This document shows, one piece after another, positions 27,774-39,944 of a DNA stretch of 64,000 nucleotides; positions within the stretch are counted from its first letter, which is position 1, and every line of letters starts with the position of its first letter. The stretch is from Congeria kusceri (lineage: Eukaryota; Mollusca; Bivalvia; Myida; Dreissenidae), in the NCBI GenBank assembly GCA_027627225.1, contig CM051029.1:10085715-10149714 (forward strand), written 5' to 3'. A program made the position numbers and the translations under genes. The notes under the pieces were generated by a model. The model was not told where the DNA came from. It saw only the letters and a program-made list of their open reading frames with translations, and did not search any database.

Positions 27774-28005
27774 CGCGGGTTCGATTCCCAGCCCGGCCAC
27801 ATAACTTGTGTGGGAAATGGTCATGAAACTATTTCTACGGCCATTCTCTCCGTACCTCTGATTCAAGTAGAGCAGTTGTCAGTTACTGGCATAAGTATGT
27901 GCACTTAGTACAGGTAAACCAGCTTAACCAGGAAAAGTGTGAGTAGATTAACTGACCGCCGTTATATGACTGAAATACTGTTGAATACGGCGAAAAATCC
28001 AAACA
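27774..28005 (+). mobile_element. tRNA-derived SINE
   Basis: Starts with a tRNA-type internal promoter B box (GGTTCGATTCC within GCGGGTTCGATTCCCAGCCC), followed by an unrelated body of about 200 bp ending GAATACGGCGAAAAATCC, the pattern of a tRNA-derived SINE with a conserved core and short A-rich tail. The A-box end is missing or very diverged, so the copy is 5' truncated. It inserted at the edge of repeat copy B. Confidence 0.75.
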
Positions 28006-28074
28006 AACGGATAAGTCTCTATCCGGCTTATCGTGTTGCATGATTTCCAATGCATATTTGTCAGGGGACAGTAC

Positions 28075-28332
28075 CGCGCGAAGTCGTTCGTCTGCATACA
28101 AGGCAATTTGAGTCGACGCAGGTTGCAGTAAGTTGTCGTGCGTAGTCGTACTTAAGCAGCAAATAACTATCGACGTACGCGTATGTTAACTTTCGTCGAC
28201 CTGCGTAGTCCTGCATTCTTAAGGTTACGTCTACCTACGCCAACCTACGACATAATTGACCTTCGTTGTATTTTAATACTACTTGCGTCGACGCAAGACC
28301 AACGCAAGACCCACGTAGGACGTATTAATGTG
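28075..28332. repeat. TACGT/GTCGACG-rich relative of the A/B repeat
   Basis: Dense in GTCGACGCAGG, GTCGTGCGTAGTCGTAC and CCTACGTAGG-like words, like the 5' parts of copies A and B, and self-complementary in places. Colinear alignment with A or B was not established by eye, so kinship is tentative. Confidence 0.45.
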
Positions 28333-28334
28333 TT

Positions 28335-30365
28335 TTGTTTGTGTTGAGAAGTAATCAGAAAACAATTTTTACGTCAATGTGTTCGATTTTCTAAAATTAC
28401 AAACACAAACACATTTTAGCTGTACAATATTTACTTTTTGTATCAGAAATAAAGTTTTTACTGGTACACTTGGCCCGTTGAAATTGAAACATACCAAATA
28501 CACTCATGAATAAAAGGTTCACCAAACTTTCAGAGTTCTGAATGTCATACAAATAATGAGCTGCGAAGCAATATAAAGCTGACTAAATCGATTGAAAGAA
28601 GTAATGTGTTTAATTAAATGAATTTGTTAAGTCATTTTTGTGTTGACATGTGTATTGACTATAAGACTAACGCAGTTACATGATACGATCAAGCATGTTT
28701 TCATTGAGACCAAAACAACTGATATCGTTGTTAACAGTAGAACAATGTAAAACAATATTGTATTATTTATAAAGAGGAGAACTATAATCAAAAATGCGGA
28801 TATGAAAACTTTAAGAGCAAAGAATAACTAAAATTAAAAATGAGAATATTGACGTGAACATCGAGAGGAGTCGTTGTGCTTAAATATGACTTTCCTACAA
28901 ATATTTATTGTTTTTCTTAATAAACGGGGTTTGCCTTTCAGATATTGCCGAATCGTTTATGAGTTTACCGTAACCTAAAATTGATCGTCATCATACGTAT
29001 GTTGACTGTATTTAGTTTTCAATGTAACATTTTTGTCAAATTACACTATTCAGATCAAAGCACTTGTGTGGTTTATATAAAAACACTTGTGTGGTTAAGA
29101 CAAATGCAATTTAAATATTTTCATATGTGATATTTACTTTACAATTCCTGAGTTGTTTATGCTGGGTTTGAAGAAAATAAGTCTTAGAATTAATTCGTGT
29201 TTTCAATAGATCCAAATATGTGTTGCCGTATGTAGTATAAAACCATTGCGAAGGATTCGTGTAATAACCATCATGTGCGCTGATACATGTGCGTGTACAT
29301 GAAGTAATTTAGGTGGACTCTGTTCCGGAAACTAAATATGAAGACTCAACACATATACACGGCATACAACACAAAAGTTGTATTATGAGAGATCCCATAA
29401 ATTATCACCTTTTCGTAAGATTTAACATGGAGCAGTCTCTATGTACGGGTTGAATTATATCACATAAATGGTGTAAATCAGTATTAAAAAGCTTTAGAGA
29501 CTGATGACTTTTAAGTTGATATAAAGGTCGTTAGACGTCAATAATCTTGTGATATAAGTTGACACATGCATTTCAGAAGTCATTTACAACTATGCGCCAC
29601 TGAAGAGGAAACATACGGTAAGATTCAAAGCTCACGTTCCATTTAGTTGTGAATATATGAAATCTCTCAAACAGCGTACATAATAAATCGTTCAAAACTA
29701 TCATACAAGAACAGTACAAACATGACCAAAACTTTCTACCACATGGCATTAATTATCACTTGTTGGCAACATAATCAGCAAAATGGTTATTACCATTAAT
29801 CTAAAATGAATCAGATAGATGGCCACGCAAAAGCAGATACGTGGTCTAGCTTACTCTTTGCTTGGTCGCGAATGCCAAAACCATATGGCTGATATATTTA
29901 TCAAAACGGTATATAATACTAATAATGCGAAACCGCGGGAAGATTGGGTGAAATAGTTGTTTGATCAACTTACAACAATAGTTCTAGAAACAAAAGTAGT
30001 CATTTTGGTACATACTGGTTGAATAATTATATAAAAAAAAAACGATGTTAAATGTCAACTCCATATTCATCCATCATATCATAGTGCGATTTGTCATGGC
30101 AAAGAAACTGCAATGATTTGATATATCAGATGCTGTTACAAAGTCACACTTGTTATGATGATAGTTCTGAGTGCTGTATTTGATATAGTTGGTATTCCTA
30201 TTGGGCTCCAAAATGTCCAAGAAGGCTTAAGCATAAGAAATACATAATTAATAAAACTAGTTGCAATTACACTTCACGGATAAAACAATTAGTTATCGTT
30301 GATTCTATGATTCTAACTCCAACACGATATACCTTATATTCGATGTCCCAACAGGTCTCGTAAGC
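28335..30365. other. Non-coding stretch, nothing recognised
   Basis: Two kilobases of AT-rich sequence with no exon-like segments, RNA genes or clear repeats on either strand. Confidence 0.4.
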
Positions 30366-30650
30366 CAGCTCTGGGTCCGTATTCACCACCCCATTCTTAG
30401 ACTTAAGAATAAAGATGCCCGTATTTACCAACCCATTCTTATACTCAAGAATAAAGAGGTTCGTATTCATCAATCCATTCTTAGACATAAGTAGTCCGTA
30501 TTCACCAACACTTCCATAGACTTCAGAATAAATGGGCCCGTGTTTACCAATCGATTCATAGACATAAAAATATACCATCCCTTATAAACGAATCCAGTGT
30601 AAGACTTAAAAATAAATAGGTCCATGTTCACCAAGCCATTCATATATTTA
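30366..30650. repeat. 42-bp minisatellite, block 1
   Basis: Tandem, diverged copies of a roughly 42-bp unit resembling CCCGTATTCACCAACCCATT followed by CTTAGACTTAAGAATAAAGA. The unit contains the near-palindrome ATTCTTAGACTTAAGAAT. Because 42 is a multiple of three, frames stay open through the array (minus-strand KNGLVNTG-type 14-residue repeats). Confidence 0.9.
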
Positions 30651-30905
30651 ATTTTTATTTACACTTACATGTTAAGTGAATAATTTTGGGCCAAGTGTGA
30701 GGTCCGTGCACACGTAAACCGGTTTAAACCCCAAATGCTTTGCATTGACCGTTCCAAGGCGGTGACATCAGTTTAATTAATGTGTGTTTTGTGTTTGTTA
30801 TGTGTTTTTGTGATGTGCTGTGTAATTTTTTGGCAATTGGTCACTTGCCCTAAATGAGGGACCTCGGGCTGCTAATGGGAGTTCTCTACTGCTGTCGCAA
30901 CTAGA
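30651..30905. mobile_element. Unclassified sequence interrupting the minisatellite
   Basis: About 255 bp of unrelated sequence (containing GTAAACCGGTTTAAACCCC and CCGTTCCAAGGCGGTGAC) separates two blocks of the same 42-bp minisatellite. The position suggests insertion of a short interspersed element into the array; no tRNA-type box was found, so the class is unknown. Confidence 0.4.
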
Positions 30906-31245
30906 GTTTCGTTTTGATTATATTAATAATAAAGAATCCGTTATTAACTAATCCAGTGCAAGACTTAAGAATAAAGGGGTCCGTATTCACCAACCCATTC
31001 TTAGATTTAGGAATAAAGAGGCGTGCATTCAAAGAACCATTTTTAGAATTAAAAATAAAGAGGTCCGTATTTACCATCGCATTTCTAGACTTAAGAATAA
31101 TGGAGCCTGTGTTCACCATTCTGTTCTTAGACTTAAGAATAAAGAAGCCCATATTCACCAACCCATTCGTACACTTACGAATAAAGAGGCCCGTATTCAT
31201 AAACGCATTCCTAGGCATAAGCATAAAGAGGCCCGTACAGACTAA
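30906..31245. repeat. 42-bp minisatellite, block 2
   Basis: Continuation of the same family with about seven copies and better-preserved units. Both strands stay open, giving 135- and 132-codon frames with 14-residue periodicity (plus: DLRIKRPVF type; minus: KSKNGLVNTG type). These frames are a by-product of the unit length. Confidence 0.92.
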
Positions 31246-31249
31246 GACT

Positions 31250-31980
31250 AAACTAGTAAATATTCTGGGTACCAATGAACACATTATTCGTAATAACAAA
31301 TATTGCAATTAAAATGGAGAATCATTCCTAGTACGAGTCTTATATTCAGCGTTCAAAAAACAGAACAGTTTCAATAATACGTGTACTCTTTGTTCTTAGT
31401 CTTTAGTCTAGGCACAGGTTGGTGAAGACGGGCCCATATATCATCATCGTGTTTATAACATTTCTGAATAAAGATGGACGAACAAACCCAACTGAACTGT
31501 AGTTGCGCATAATGAGAAAAAACTTCTTGTATACTGTATAAAGGATGTAAGTATGTGCACAGCATAGCTTAAGTAGACAAGCTACGCATTATAATTAGAC
31601 ATAACATTGCATAAAACAACACCCCAATTAGTGAATACGACTATCTCAAATGTAAAGTTTGCTGGATGCTGTGTAATGTCTAAATAATTTTTATAAATTG
31701 AGATATCGTCGGGTACTGGTACTAGTAATCAACAATAAACTTCGACCACTAGAAAAGTCATGTAAAAGTGCACCGATGAAGCTTAAACATCTGATTTATA
31801 CTCGCAAACCTCTCTCACAGACGTGTACTAAGAATTAAGTTCACATACGTATTCATATAGATTCGTGTAAAGGACTTTTCACAAATTGTTCTCATAGTAA
31901 TGTGTATGCTTGTGCAAACATGAATTACGATAACAATAGTTGAGTTTCGGATTATAAAAGTCATCATTCGATTCTTATAC
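31250..31980. other. Non-coding stretch, nothing recognised
   Basis: No recognisable gene or repeat was seen between the minisatellite and the weak CUB-like segment. Confidence 0.4.
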
Positions 31981-31981
31981 A

Positions 31982-32265
31982 GTATCAGCAACTTGTGACG
32001 AGAAAGTAATGATCAACGGATCGTATTTACATAACTTTCATTCTGATCCACCAGGCCAATTTAATTATTCCGGGTATAGGGAAAATACATGCGTCACATT
32101 GCGTTACAAACTGGATTAAACACTGCGACTGTACATTAAATAATGACTAGTCATTTAAGTATGCGACACGTTTGATGACGTCGAAGATCTACATGTACAT
32201 GTCGTTGTTCGAGAACGTATCAGAAGATTCCGTCAGACAATTTAAAAACCGTTTTGAATATTGGT
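31982..32265 (+). pseudogene. Possible CUB-domain exon relic
   Basis: After an acceptor-like CGATTCTTATACAG the plus strand reads ATCDEKVMINGSYLHNF then SDPPGQFNYSGYRENTC, like the first half of a CUB domain (Cys, hydrophobic YLHNF, SDPPGQ-like, YRENTxC). After LRLYIK a stop codon intervenes, and after a frame change CDTFDDVEDLHVHV resembles the CUB motif with Cys, Asp and a VE strand. The broken frame argues for a relic. A chance match is possible, and no neighbouring exons were found. Confidence 0.35.
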
Positions 32266-32269
32266 TTGA

Positions 32270-35200
32270 ACGATTCCATAAGCGTGTAAAGTAATCATGG
32301 GAGAATTAAAAAAAAATCGACTGTTTTACAGTTCAAATAAAAAACACTCTATTTTTCCGTTGGAAGGTGTTCTCGTTCACGTCCAAACGACGTTGCTATG
32401 ACACTAAAATTTAGCGGGCTTTTGGAACCATTTAAAATAACGGAAATAAATCTATAGAACATATATGTAGCTATATTTGTAAATAGTTTCTTCGAAAAAT
32501 ATCAAAACTAAATAAGTTATGGCACTAATCCCTGAACGTACCTAACACCCCACGTTCAACTGCTTGAAAATAGTAAATATATTTTGAACGCTTATGAACA
32601 TCGCTCCTGTGTTCCAACGGTTTGATTTATTTGCAAATAAAATATTCGCAAAGTTGTGTTGGTCTTTTATATTACAATACATCGAGTATATGCCAATAAA
32701 CAAAAACAATTAAAGGCTTTTTGGTGAGTTGGGTACAGTATTTTGTGTGCTATGTTATTAAACTGGTTTAATCTAGCGCAAATCATTATAATTGTAAACA
32801 GCTACAGTGGTGTTGATGAAACATTTGAATTTTTTTTAAATGCGTCCATGTGTTCAATACCCTTCAAGTATTATATTAATAGGAGAAGAATTTGAAAAAA
32901 ATGCGAAGTGTTTTGTTTATTTTAATTTAGAAAGAGTTAGTAGGAACACAAATTTACTTTAATTTGGATCGAATACTTAATAAAAGTTTGCATTTCATGC
33001 TTAATGTAAACTCGCATAAAGTGGGCACATTTTTAAATCGAATAATCAATATAGACTGCATATAGAAATAATAATTTCTGTAATAAAGTTCCAATCAGAA
33101 CACGTTCTTATAAAAAAGAACATTATAGTATTTCAACACAAAGACATAGATTGTCAAAAAACACGGGTCGTGTGACATATCTTGAGGGATATCATATATA
33201 TGTTAGGTGACATCGAGCTACGCAAACCATGCATATAGGGGCGCAATCTGTACTCTTCTTGATATATCCCGTACAGAACGGAATAAAGGTTTTATATGTA
33301 ATTAAACTAGCTAGAAAATATAAAACTGTATTGGACCCTGATATAATTCCTTTCCAAATTGGTTGAAACGTTTTTAAATTGAAACTGTATTCTGACAAAA
33401 ACTGACAAAATATATTTGTGTGATATGTGTATCATGAGAATGAATTATAACGTTCATAGAAAGAGAAACTAATGGCATATCTGTTTTGGAGTAAACTGAC
33501 CAATCTTTTCAAACAAGAAAGGGAAGCAGCATATTAACATATAGGTTTTGCGTTATTGAAATTAATGTGTATCTGTAATATTTGTATATGGTTGACGCAT
33601 TGAAAACACACAACACCCTATTGAAATGAAATACGCGCAGTAAATACATGTAACTCGCAATAATACAAGTTGTATTGGTTAGGCGGACACAGTTATACGC
33701 TAATTAACTCTAAATAGAAGTAACACGTCAATTAAAAACTATATGTCCGAATACAAATTTATCTGCACAAACATATTGATGAACATTATACATTATTCAT
33801 TAGAAAGACCAGCTGCTTTTCACGTGGTTAATATTGTAAAACCAAACTAATCACCAACCTCAAACCAGTCCTTCAAAAGCGTAAATGTTACTTCTTTGCG
33901 ACATCACCATCACTAGGCCGATAATTTCTTGAATTCAAAATTTACTCTTCTGAAAAGGCACAGATCCTGTTGAAATGTCAAACGTTTGGTTCTTTTAAAA
34001 CTGTTATTGTTTATTATAAGTCACAACAAACACGGCTTTATTGGGAAATCATATGACTCAACTGAAAGCCAACAAATAACACTGTTGTCAATTGCGTGAT
34101 GAAATCACAACATATACAGTCCTATAGATGTTAAACTAGAACACACTATATTCTCACGCATTTCAGGCAAATGCTTATTTCTTGAGCTTTTCTTATGTTC
34201 ACTTTATGCTTCATGTTTTGACCGACGTTGAAACATTTTTTAGATATTGCAATCAAACTGGTTTCTTCCTACCGCAGATTATGTGCGTCCTCCTTTCATA
34301 TAGTTTCCTTGTCTATAATCTCGGTTTCTCAATGCTCATAAATCCATCAAAAAAGCTTGAAGAATAACTTAAAAACTGTTAGAATCGCGATTTAAACATA
34401 CAATTCTTTAAAATGACCTTAGCCATTGATATAACAAATTATATCAAAAACTATTTTCACAAAGCCCAACGATCTACGTGTATACGACAAGATGTGTGTT
34501 TTACGAAGTTTAGCTAAACCAAGAGCGTTATTTTGACTAATACTGCTCACCCGGTGTTCACATGTGATACACGTAGTCATGCTATTGGCATTAAATCTAA
34601 TCCAACGTTAGAGATCACTATTCTGTCGAATGGTAGCCATGCTATATTGTTGAAGCAAATACGTGTTTAAGTATGGAATACTGGTCGTAACAAATCATCG
34701 GGACATTGTTATCTATAAAAATAACGGTATAATTATCATCGCACGTGTAACAAATAAGTGTTCAAATCGGATACGTTGTCTGAGGATCGAAGATCACAAG
34801 TATATTTTAATGTATAACTCGAATAAAAAAAAGCACCGATGCATACGCACAATGAATGTTTTATTAAAATGATAACTTGTATTAACTAATAGGCAATACT
34901 AATTATATGTTAAATATAATTTTGAAAACCTTACAAAATATGAAGGTACCTTATTTATTTTAGGTCGATATGAAACGTGTGCTATTAGAAACATCATATG
35001 GTTGTACACACAACGAATATGTAATGGAAACAAATAACTATTTTCGAGTTAAGTACAAGTTTGTTGAAAGTTCTGTGTTTCATGGTCAGACACGGTTATA
35101 TACTATATGTTACACAAATTAATGCATAATTACAATAAAAATATAGTTTGGACAAAATGACATGACACTTAAGAACGTTATCAGCATAAGGTAACATTTA

Positions 35201-38165
35201 AGTTTCTTCGTTCTGTTCGTGTGCGTTGTTGCGCTGAGGGTATTTGCATAATACGTGTAACTGCCACTGTGTACATACCGTTCATAACATCGAACTGTGT
35301 ACGTTCATGCGAGATATTATGTGGACATACACTGCTTGCTAAATGGGTCCCAGGTAAGACTTTCGAATCGGCGCTCGGCACCCTGTCAATGTTAAGGTAT
35401 AACGGTAAATATGATGATAGCGAATACCCATATAAATATACTAAAACAGATACATTTCTCTGGGTCGTGTACTGATCTCCACTGCAAGGTTGATGTTAAA
35501 ACAAACACATTAATACTAATCTAACACGAACTATGCATTTTTTGCAAAACCATATATCAAAATAGCTTTTATGTATTGTTTTGCATACAATAAAGGAAAA
35601 GAAACTTGTTATGAATAATTCCACCGTTATAAAAAATAAGTGGCCACGTTTATATAACTTGTTGTGGAATGTCAAAAATTCGGACTGTTGGACAGTATAG
35701 AAACATTACATTATTCTCAGTTGGAAACCCTAATTGTGGTGTTGCTGGGTCTAGTGCAAATGGTATCTAAACAGATGATGGACAAGTGGCGCGCAATATA
35801 TATTATTCTGCACTTTTTGAACAGGTGAGCTAATAAAAGGTTTGAGCTGAGTTAGATTGGTATCAATTCAAAGTTGGAAGTTATCTAATATCAACATGTG
35901 CACTTCGGTTTGTTTAGGTTTTAAGTGTGTTCATTTGTGCAGCGAATAAATGAATTCAAACGCCGAAAGCAGTGATGTTTTTAGAGAGAGATAATCATGT
36001 TTGACATCACAAAAACAATGCCTAAACTAGCATGCCATATTGTCATTTAATTCCGGAGTATACTTCTATAATAATATTTTTGGTGTAAAGTAGTCTATCA
36101 ACTGTATTCATAGAGCGCCCTATCCAATGACATTGCTGGAACACTGACATACAGAAATGGTCAGTTTATAATTAATTTAAAAAAATCGAAGCTTTGTTGG
36201 TGTGGCTTTCATTTTAAAAAAGTAAAATGATAATAACAAATTTGTATCGTAATTTATTTCGTAAGTGTCGAAAGTGTGTATGAATAATACAAGAAACGCG
36301 TGCAAAGTCCTATTTCGAGTTCACGCAAAGATAATCCATAACTTGATTAGATACATAAGGATATAAATAACCCAACGAAGTTAATATTCATACATTTTAA
36401 TTTTAAATACAAGAAGAAGGGTTTGGAAAAAAAACTTATTGTAGGCGCTTTGTTAACGTATAATACTGTACAGTCATACACCACAATATTTTGTATATAA
36501 GCTTAGTTGACAGTTATTTTAGTGTACAAAACACTAATACTAACGAAGTAAACACACACGCAGTAATTTACTTCTACAATTTACTGTATGTTTAAAAATG
36601 GGCCTATATTCTTATGGTATTATCACACTGAATACAAATAGTTTATACGTGTTAAGTTATTGGTTATATCAACCTACAACAACAATGTTTCTAATAATGT
36701 TAGCAGAGAAGAATAGATTACTTTTTAATGGAAAGTCGTAACATTAAAATGTCCTTGTCAGAAATATGCCTTATAACTTATGCCTGTGAACTTATTTTAT
36801 GACTAACGGGAAATAACATTTATACCATTAATTGGAAGCGTGAAAAAAAAACTACGTTGTCTAGAATAATCGAACGAAACAATTAATTTTATTAAGAGCA
36901 CTCAACGTTCCTCTCATTAACATACTATTATTTCCTCTTACAGTTAGGCAAACAAGGTTTGACTGTTGATCTGCAATACTTAACTTTATGCTTTTTTTCT
37001 CAGATTTTGTACAAACCGTTTTCCCATTGAAAAACAAGTGTACTACACGATACGTACTGCAATTATGTTTGCTGTTGTTGTTGTTGTGGTTGTTGTTGTT
37101 GTTGTTGTTAGTGTTGATATTTACTATAAAACCTTTCGACAATTTTCTTAGAAAAAAATCATTGCGAAACTATTATCAAATTGTTATTGCTGACAGCGTG
37201 AAAATTCAATGTTGTCATTTAATCCATCCATCATTTGTATCAGTTCTGCACTACTCTATCGATCTTATAGGTTTAGTGATGTTTGTACTTCTTTCAGGAT
37301 TATGTCACACTCGAGTTCCTTAAAAACTGTGTGGACATTCATTCGTTAAAATATATTCTAACAGGATACTAGCTGAGTTTTCTTTAGACAAAGAAAAAAA
37401 GTATCGTTGTTAAACTACCCAATAAACAACTCAAAAATAGTCCCGATTCTGAGCGGAGCATAGTAAAATGTAGTTCTCATTACAATTGCCTACATATTTG
37501 TCAAATTATGTTACAATCGAAATAATTTTCGCATTAGCGTTCTTTATCGCCCAATAAACAAAACTTAGTGGTTCTAATTCTTGGCTATTAAACAGCAGCA
37601 TTATGTAAAAAAAAATAATATAAGTAAAAACAGGTGCTTTCGTTGGCTGTCAACACTTCGAACTCTGGAATTAAATATATAACACGCGAGCAACTGAACC
37701 ATTCAACCTTATAATATGAATGTTTGTTTTAACGCTCTATAAGTGACACATATGTTTCCAAAATGCCGACGAAAAGCGTTACACACACTTTATCTATCTA
37801 AATTAATGATTGTCCGCAAACGACACATTTGCAACATGATTCTGTGTCAGGAGTGTTATTTCGTGTCTTTGTTGAAATCTGCGACAAATCAAATAAAAAT
37901 AGGCAATTTGCCAATTTGTGAATATGTCCATTTATTGTTTTTTCGGTAGATGTCTGATTGTTTATTTGTTTGTTATTTTATTAACATATCTATATGTCCT
38001 TCTGATATTTACTGACTCAATACTTGTTATAATCGCTTATCATTATTAAAATAAATATGAAAGTGTAGCTTTTATTTCAGTTTTATTGCTTTCATGAGCC
38101 TCGTAACTTATTTATAACATTATTAGACACGCATTGCTTGTTTTGTTATATAACAGCATGATTGC
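32270..38165. other. Large non-coding stretch, nothing recognised
   Basis: Nearly 6 kb without a gene that could be supported. A short TTG/GTT array lies at 37068-37117. Several short open frames (for example 33192-33398, 35181-35475, 36988-37323, 37743-37949) have no recognisable domain, no consistent splice signals and ordinary AT-rich codon content; they are treated as chance frames. Confidence 0.4.
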
Positions 38166-38179
38166 ATAATTATGATATC

Positions 38180-38500
38180 AATCTCTATCTATTTGTCTGT
38201 CTGTGTGTCTGTGTGTCTTTGTGTTTGTCTCTGCGCGTAGTCCGTCTGTCGATCCGTCCATCCGTCTGTATATTTGTCCATCCGTCTGCATGCCTTTCTG
38301 CCTATCTTCCTGGTTGCCTCTCTGTGGGTGTGTATTTTTGTGTTTGTCTGGATGCGCGTCCGTCTGTGTGTCTGTCTGTCTGTCGATCCGTCCGTCCGTT
38401 CGTCTGTGTATTTTCCCGTACATCTGCTTGCTTACCTGCCTGTCTTCCTGGTTGCCCTCACGCCTGCCCTGACTACTAGTATCTGTCCGTCGGTTCCCCG
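38180..38500. repeat. Degenerate (TCTG/TCCG)n array
   Basis: About 320 bp of tetranucleotide repeat, TCTG and TCCG on the plus strand. It is the same type as the GACA/GGAC array in the receptor intron but in opposite orientation. Cys/Leu/Ser/Val-rich frames through it are artefacts. Confidence 0.92.
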
Positions 38501-39370
38501 ACCAATCCATCAATAAAACCACATGAATACATCTAATCATCTATCTGTTTGGTCCGTATTAATATTCATTCATCTTTTGTATCGACAGATCACTAGATCA
38601 GTACCTTAAACTAAAGATTGATGTTACAGACCAATATAGACTTTATACGATGTAAGCATGTATGTACATGTTGTACTGAACGGTCTCCAAACATTCTGAT
38701 GAGTATTGACCAACTTGTTTGAGATTAATAATTAAAGTGTTTTCACGTGAAAATAACCTTCGTTAAGCCTTTATGAATTATTGCTGATCGAATTGATTCT
38801 GCATCGTGCATTCTGTCCACAAAGAATGAGAAACATTGAATGGTATTAAATAACTAGTGTATTTTTACTATTAATGATACTAATTTTAAGCATATTTATT
38901 GTATAACAACACTGCACATATGCTCTTATATCTTCAGGTATTGTGTTTTAATTGTTCAATATAACAAGTCATCTATCCGTTTTTAGATGAATTTTATTAA
39001 CAAAATATGTGTGATCTAGAAAACATTATGTGTGAAAGGTAATAATGTGGTTTATAAATGAAAATATTCAAAAGTAATGTCTTAGTGTGTTAATGTACAA
39101 TTGAGTTCTATACATTGTCGTCTAATTTTATGTTATGATATGTTTAATGCAGAGATAGGCATCATGTTGAAGTCAACCAAAGTGTGTGTAAAATATTATG
39201 GTGTCATTCTCTGCTAAAATAATCTCTTCAAGCAGACATACTTAAATCACTTGTTTTTCGTAGTAATTATGAAGTCCTGTCGCGTCATTATGAAGTCCTG
39301 TACCATCACCCCTACTGTATGTACCTTTAGAGACACATCGAACATTGGGACGAATTGTGCATACAAAAAA
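38501..39370. other. Non-coding stretch, nothing recognised
   Basis: No exon or repeat was recognised apart from a small direct duplication (ATTATGAAGTCCTGT twice, at about 39266 and 39287). Confidence 0.4.
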
Positions 39371-39441
39371 TTCGACCTGGAATAGAACACTGACCGCCTA
39401 GGTGTGAAGTTAGTGTCCCCACCACTGCACTAGCTCAACAG
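39371..39441 (-). mobile_element. tRNA-like SINE head or tRNA pseudogene
   Basis: On the minus strand this stretch contains an A-box-like TAGTGCAGTGGTGG followed, at roughly tRNA spacing, by a B-box-like GTTCTATTCC. The acceptor stem does not pair and the B box has a substitution at a normally purine position, so it is not a functional tRNA. A SINE head is the likelier reading; the body and tail were not delimited. Confidence 0.4.
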
Positions 39442-39944
39442 CCTATACATTCATTAACCGAAACTTGAAAGGTATCGTGTTAAACATGTGTTAAAACAAT
39501 ATTCATCGTTATTTTGACGGCAAATATTAATCCAACAACAACACTTTTAACACTGTTATTTGATTGTTTCATCTTTTGTGTCATTGTCTTGTTTTGTTGA
39601 AAAACTAGATATTAAAAGCATAGAGTAAGAACATTAATTATCTTTGTGATATACACCTACATGTATACTGACAGAGCTACACGAATAGTTTACCAAAGCA
39701 TGTTAAGCGAAAGTAATCGAGCGAATTGACATTTCTATAAAATTCATTATAGATGCTGCATTAATTATCAAAACATTATTGTGTTTTTGGTTATTAGTAA
39801 ATGTTTTCGACAAAACATAACCATTACGATACTTACTGTTTGAATATTGCAACTTATTAACTATAGTGTTACATGCATACATTACATATGCCAAACCAAT
39901 GCACATCCAAATTAGAAATTTAAAAAAAATTATGAAACGCCAGG

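Noticed and set aside
27883..28101. 72-codon minus-strand frame
   Set aside because: Antisense to the SINE body; not a gene.
30901..31312. 135-codon minus and 132-codon plus overlapping frames with 14-residue repeats
   Set aside because: Explained by the 42-bp minisatellite unit length; no start context, domain or neighbouring exon.
35181..35475. Overlapping plus and minus frames with a GTAAGA donor near 35352
   Set aside because: Codon content is less AT-biased than the surroundings, but no domain, acceptor or partner exon was found on either strand.
38162..38540. Cys/Leu/Val-rich and Arg/Thr/Asp-rich frames up to 120 codons
   Set aside because: Produced by a degenerate TCTG array on both strands; no splice or domain evidence.
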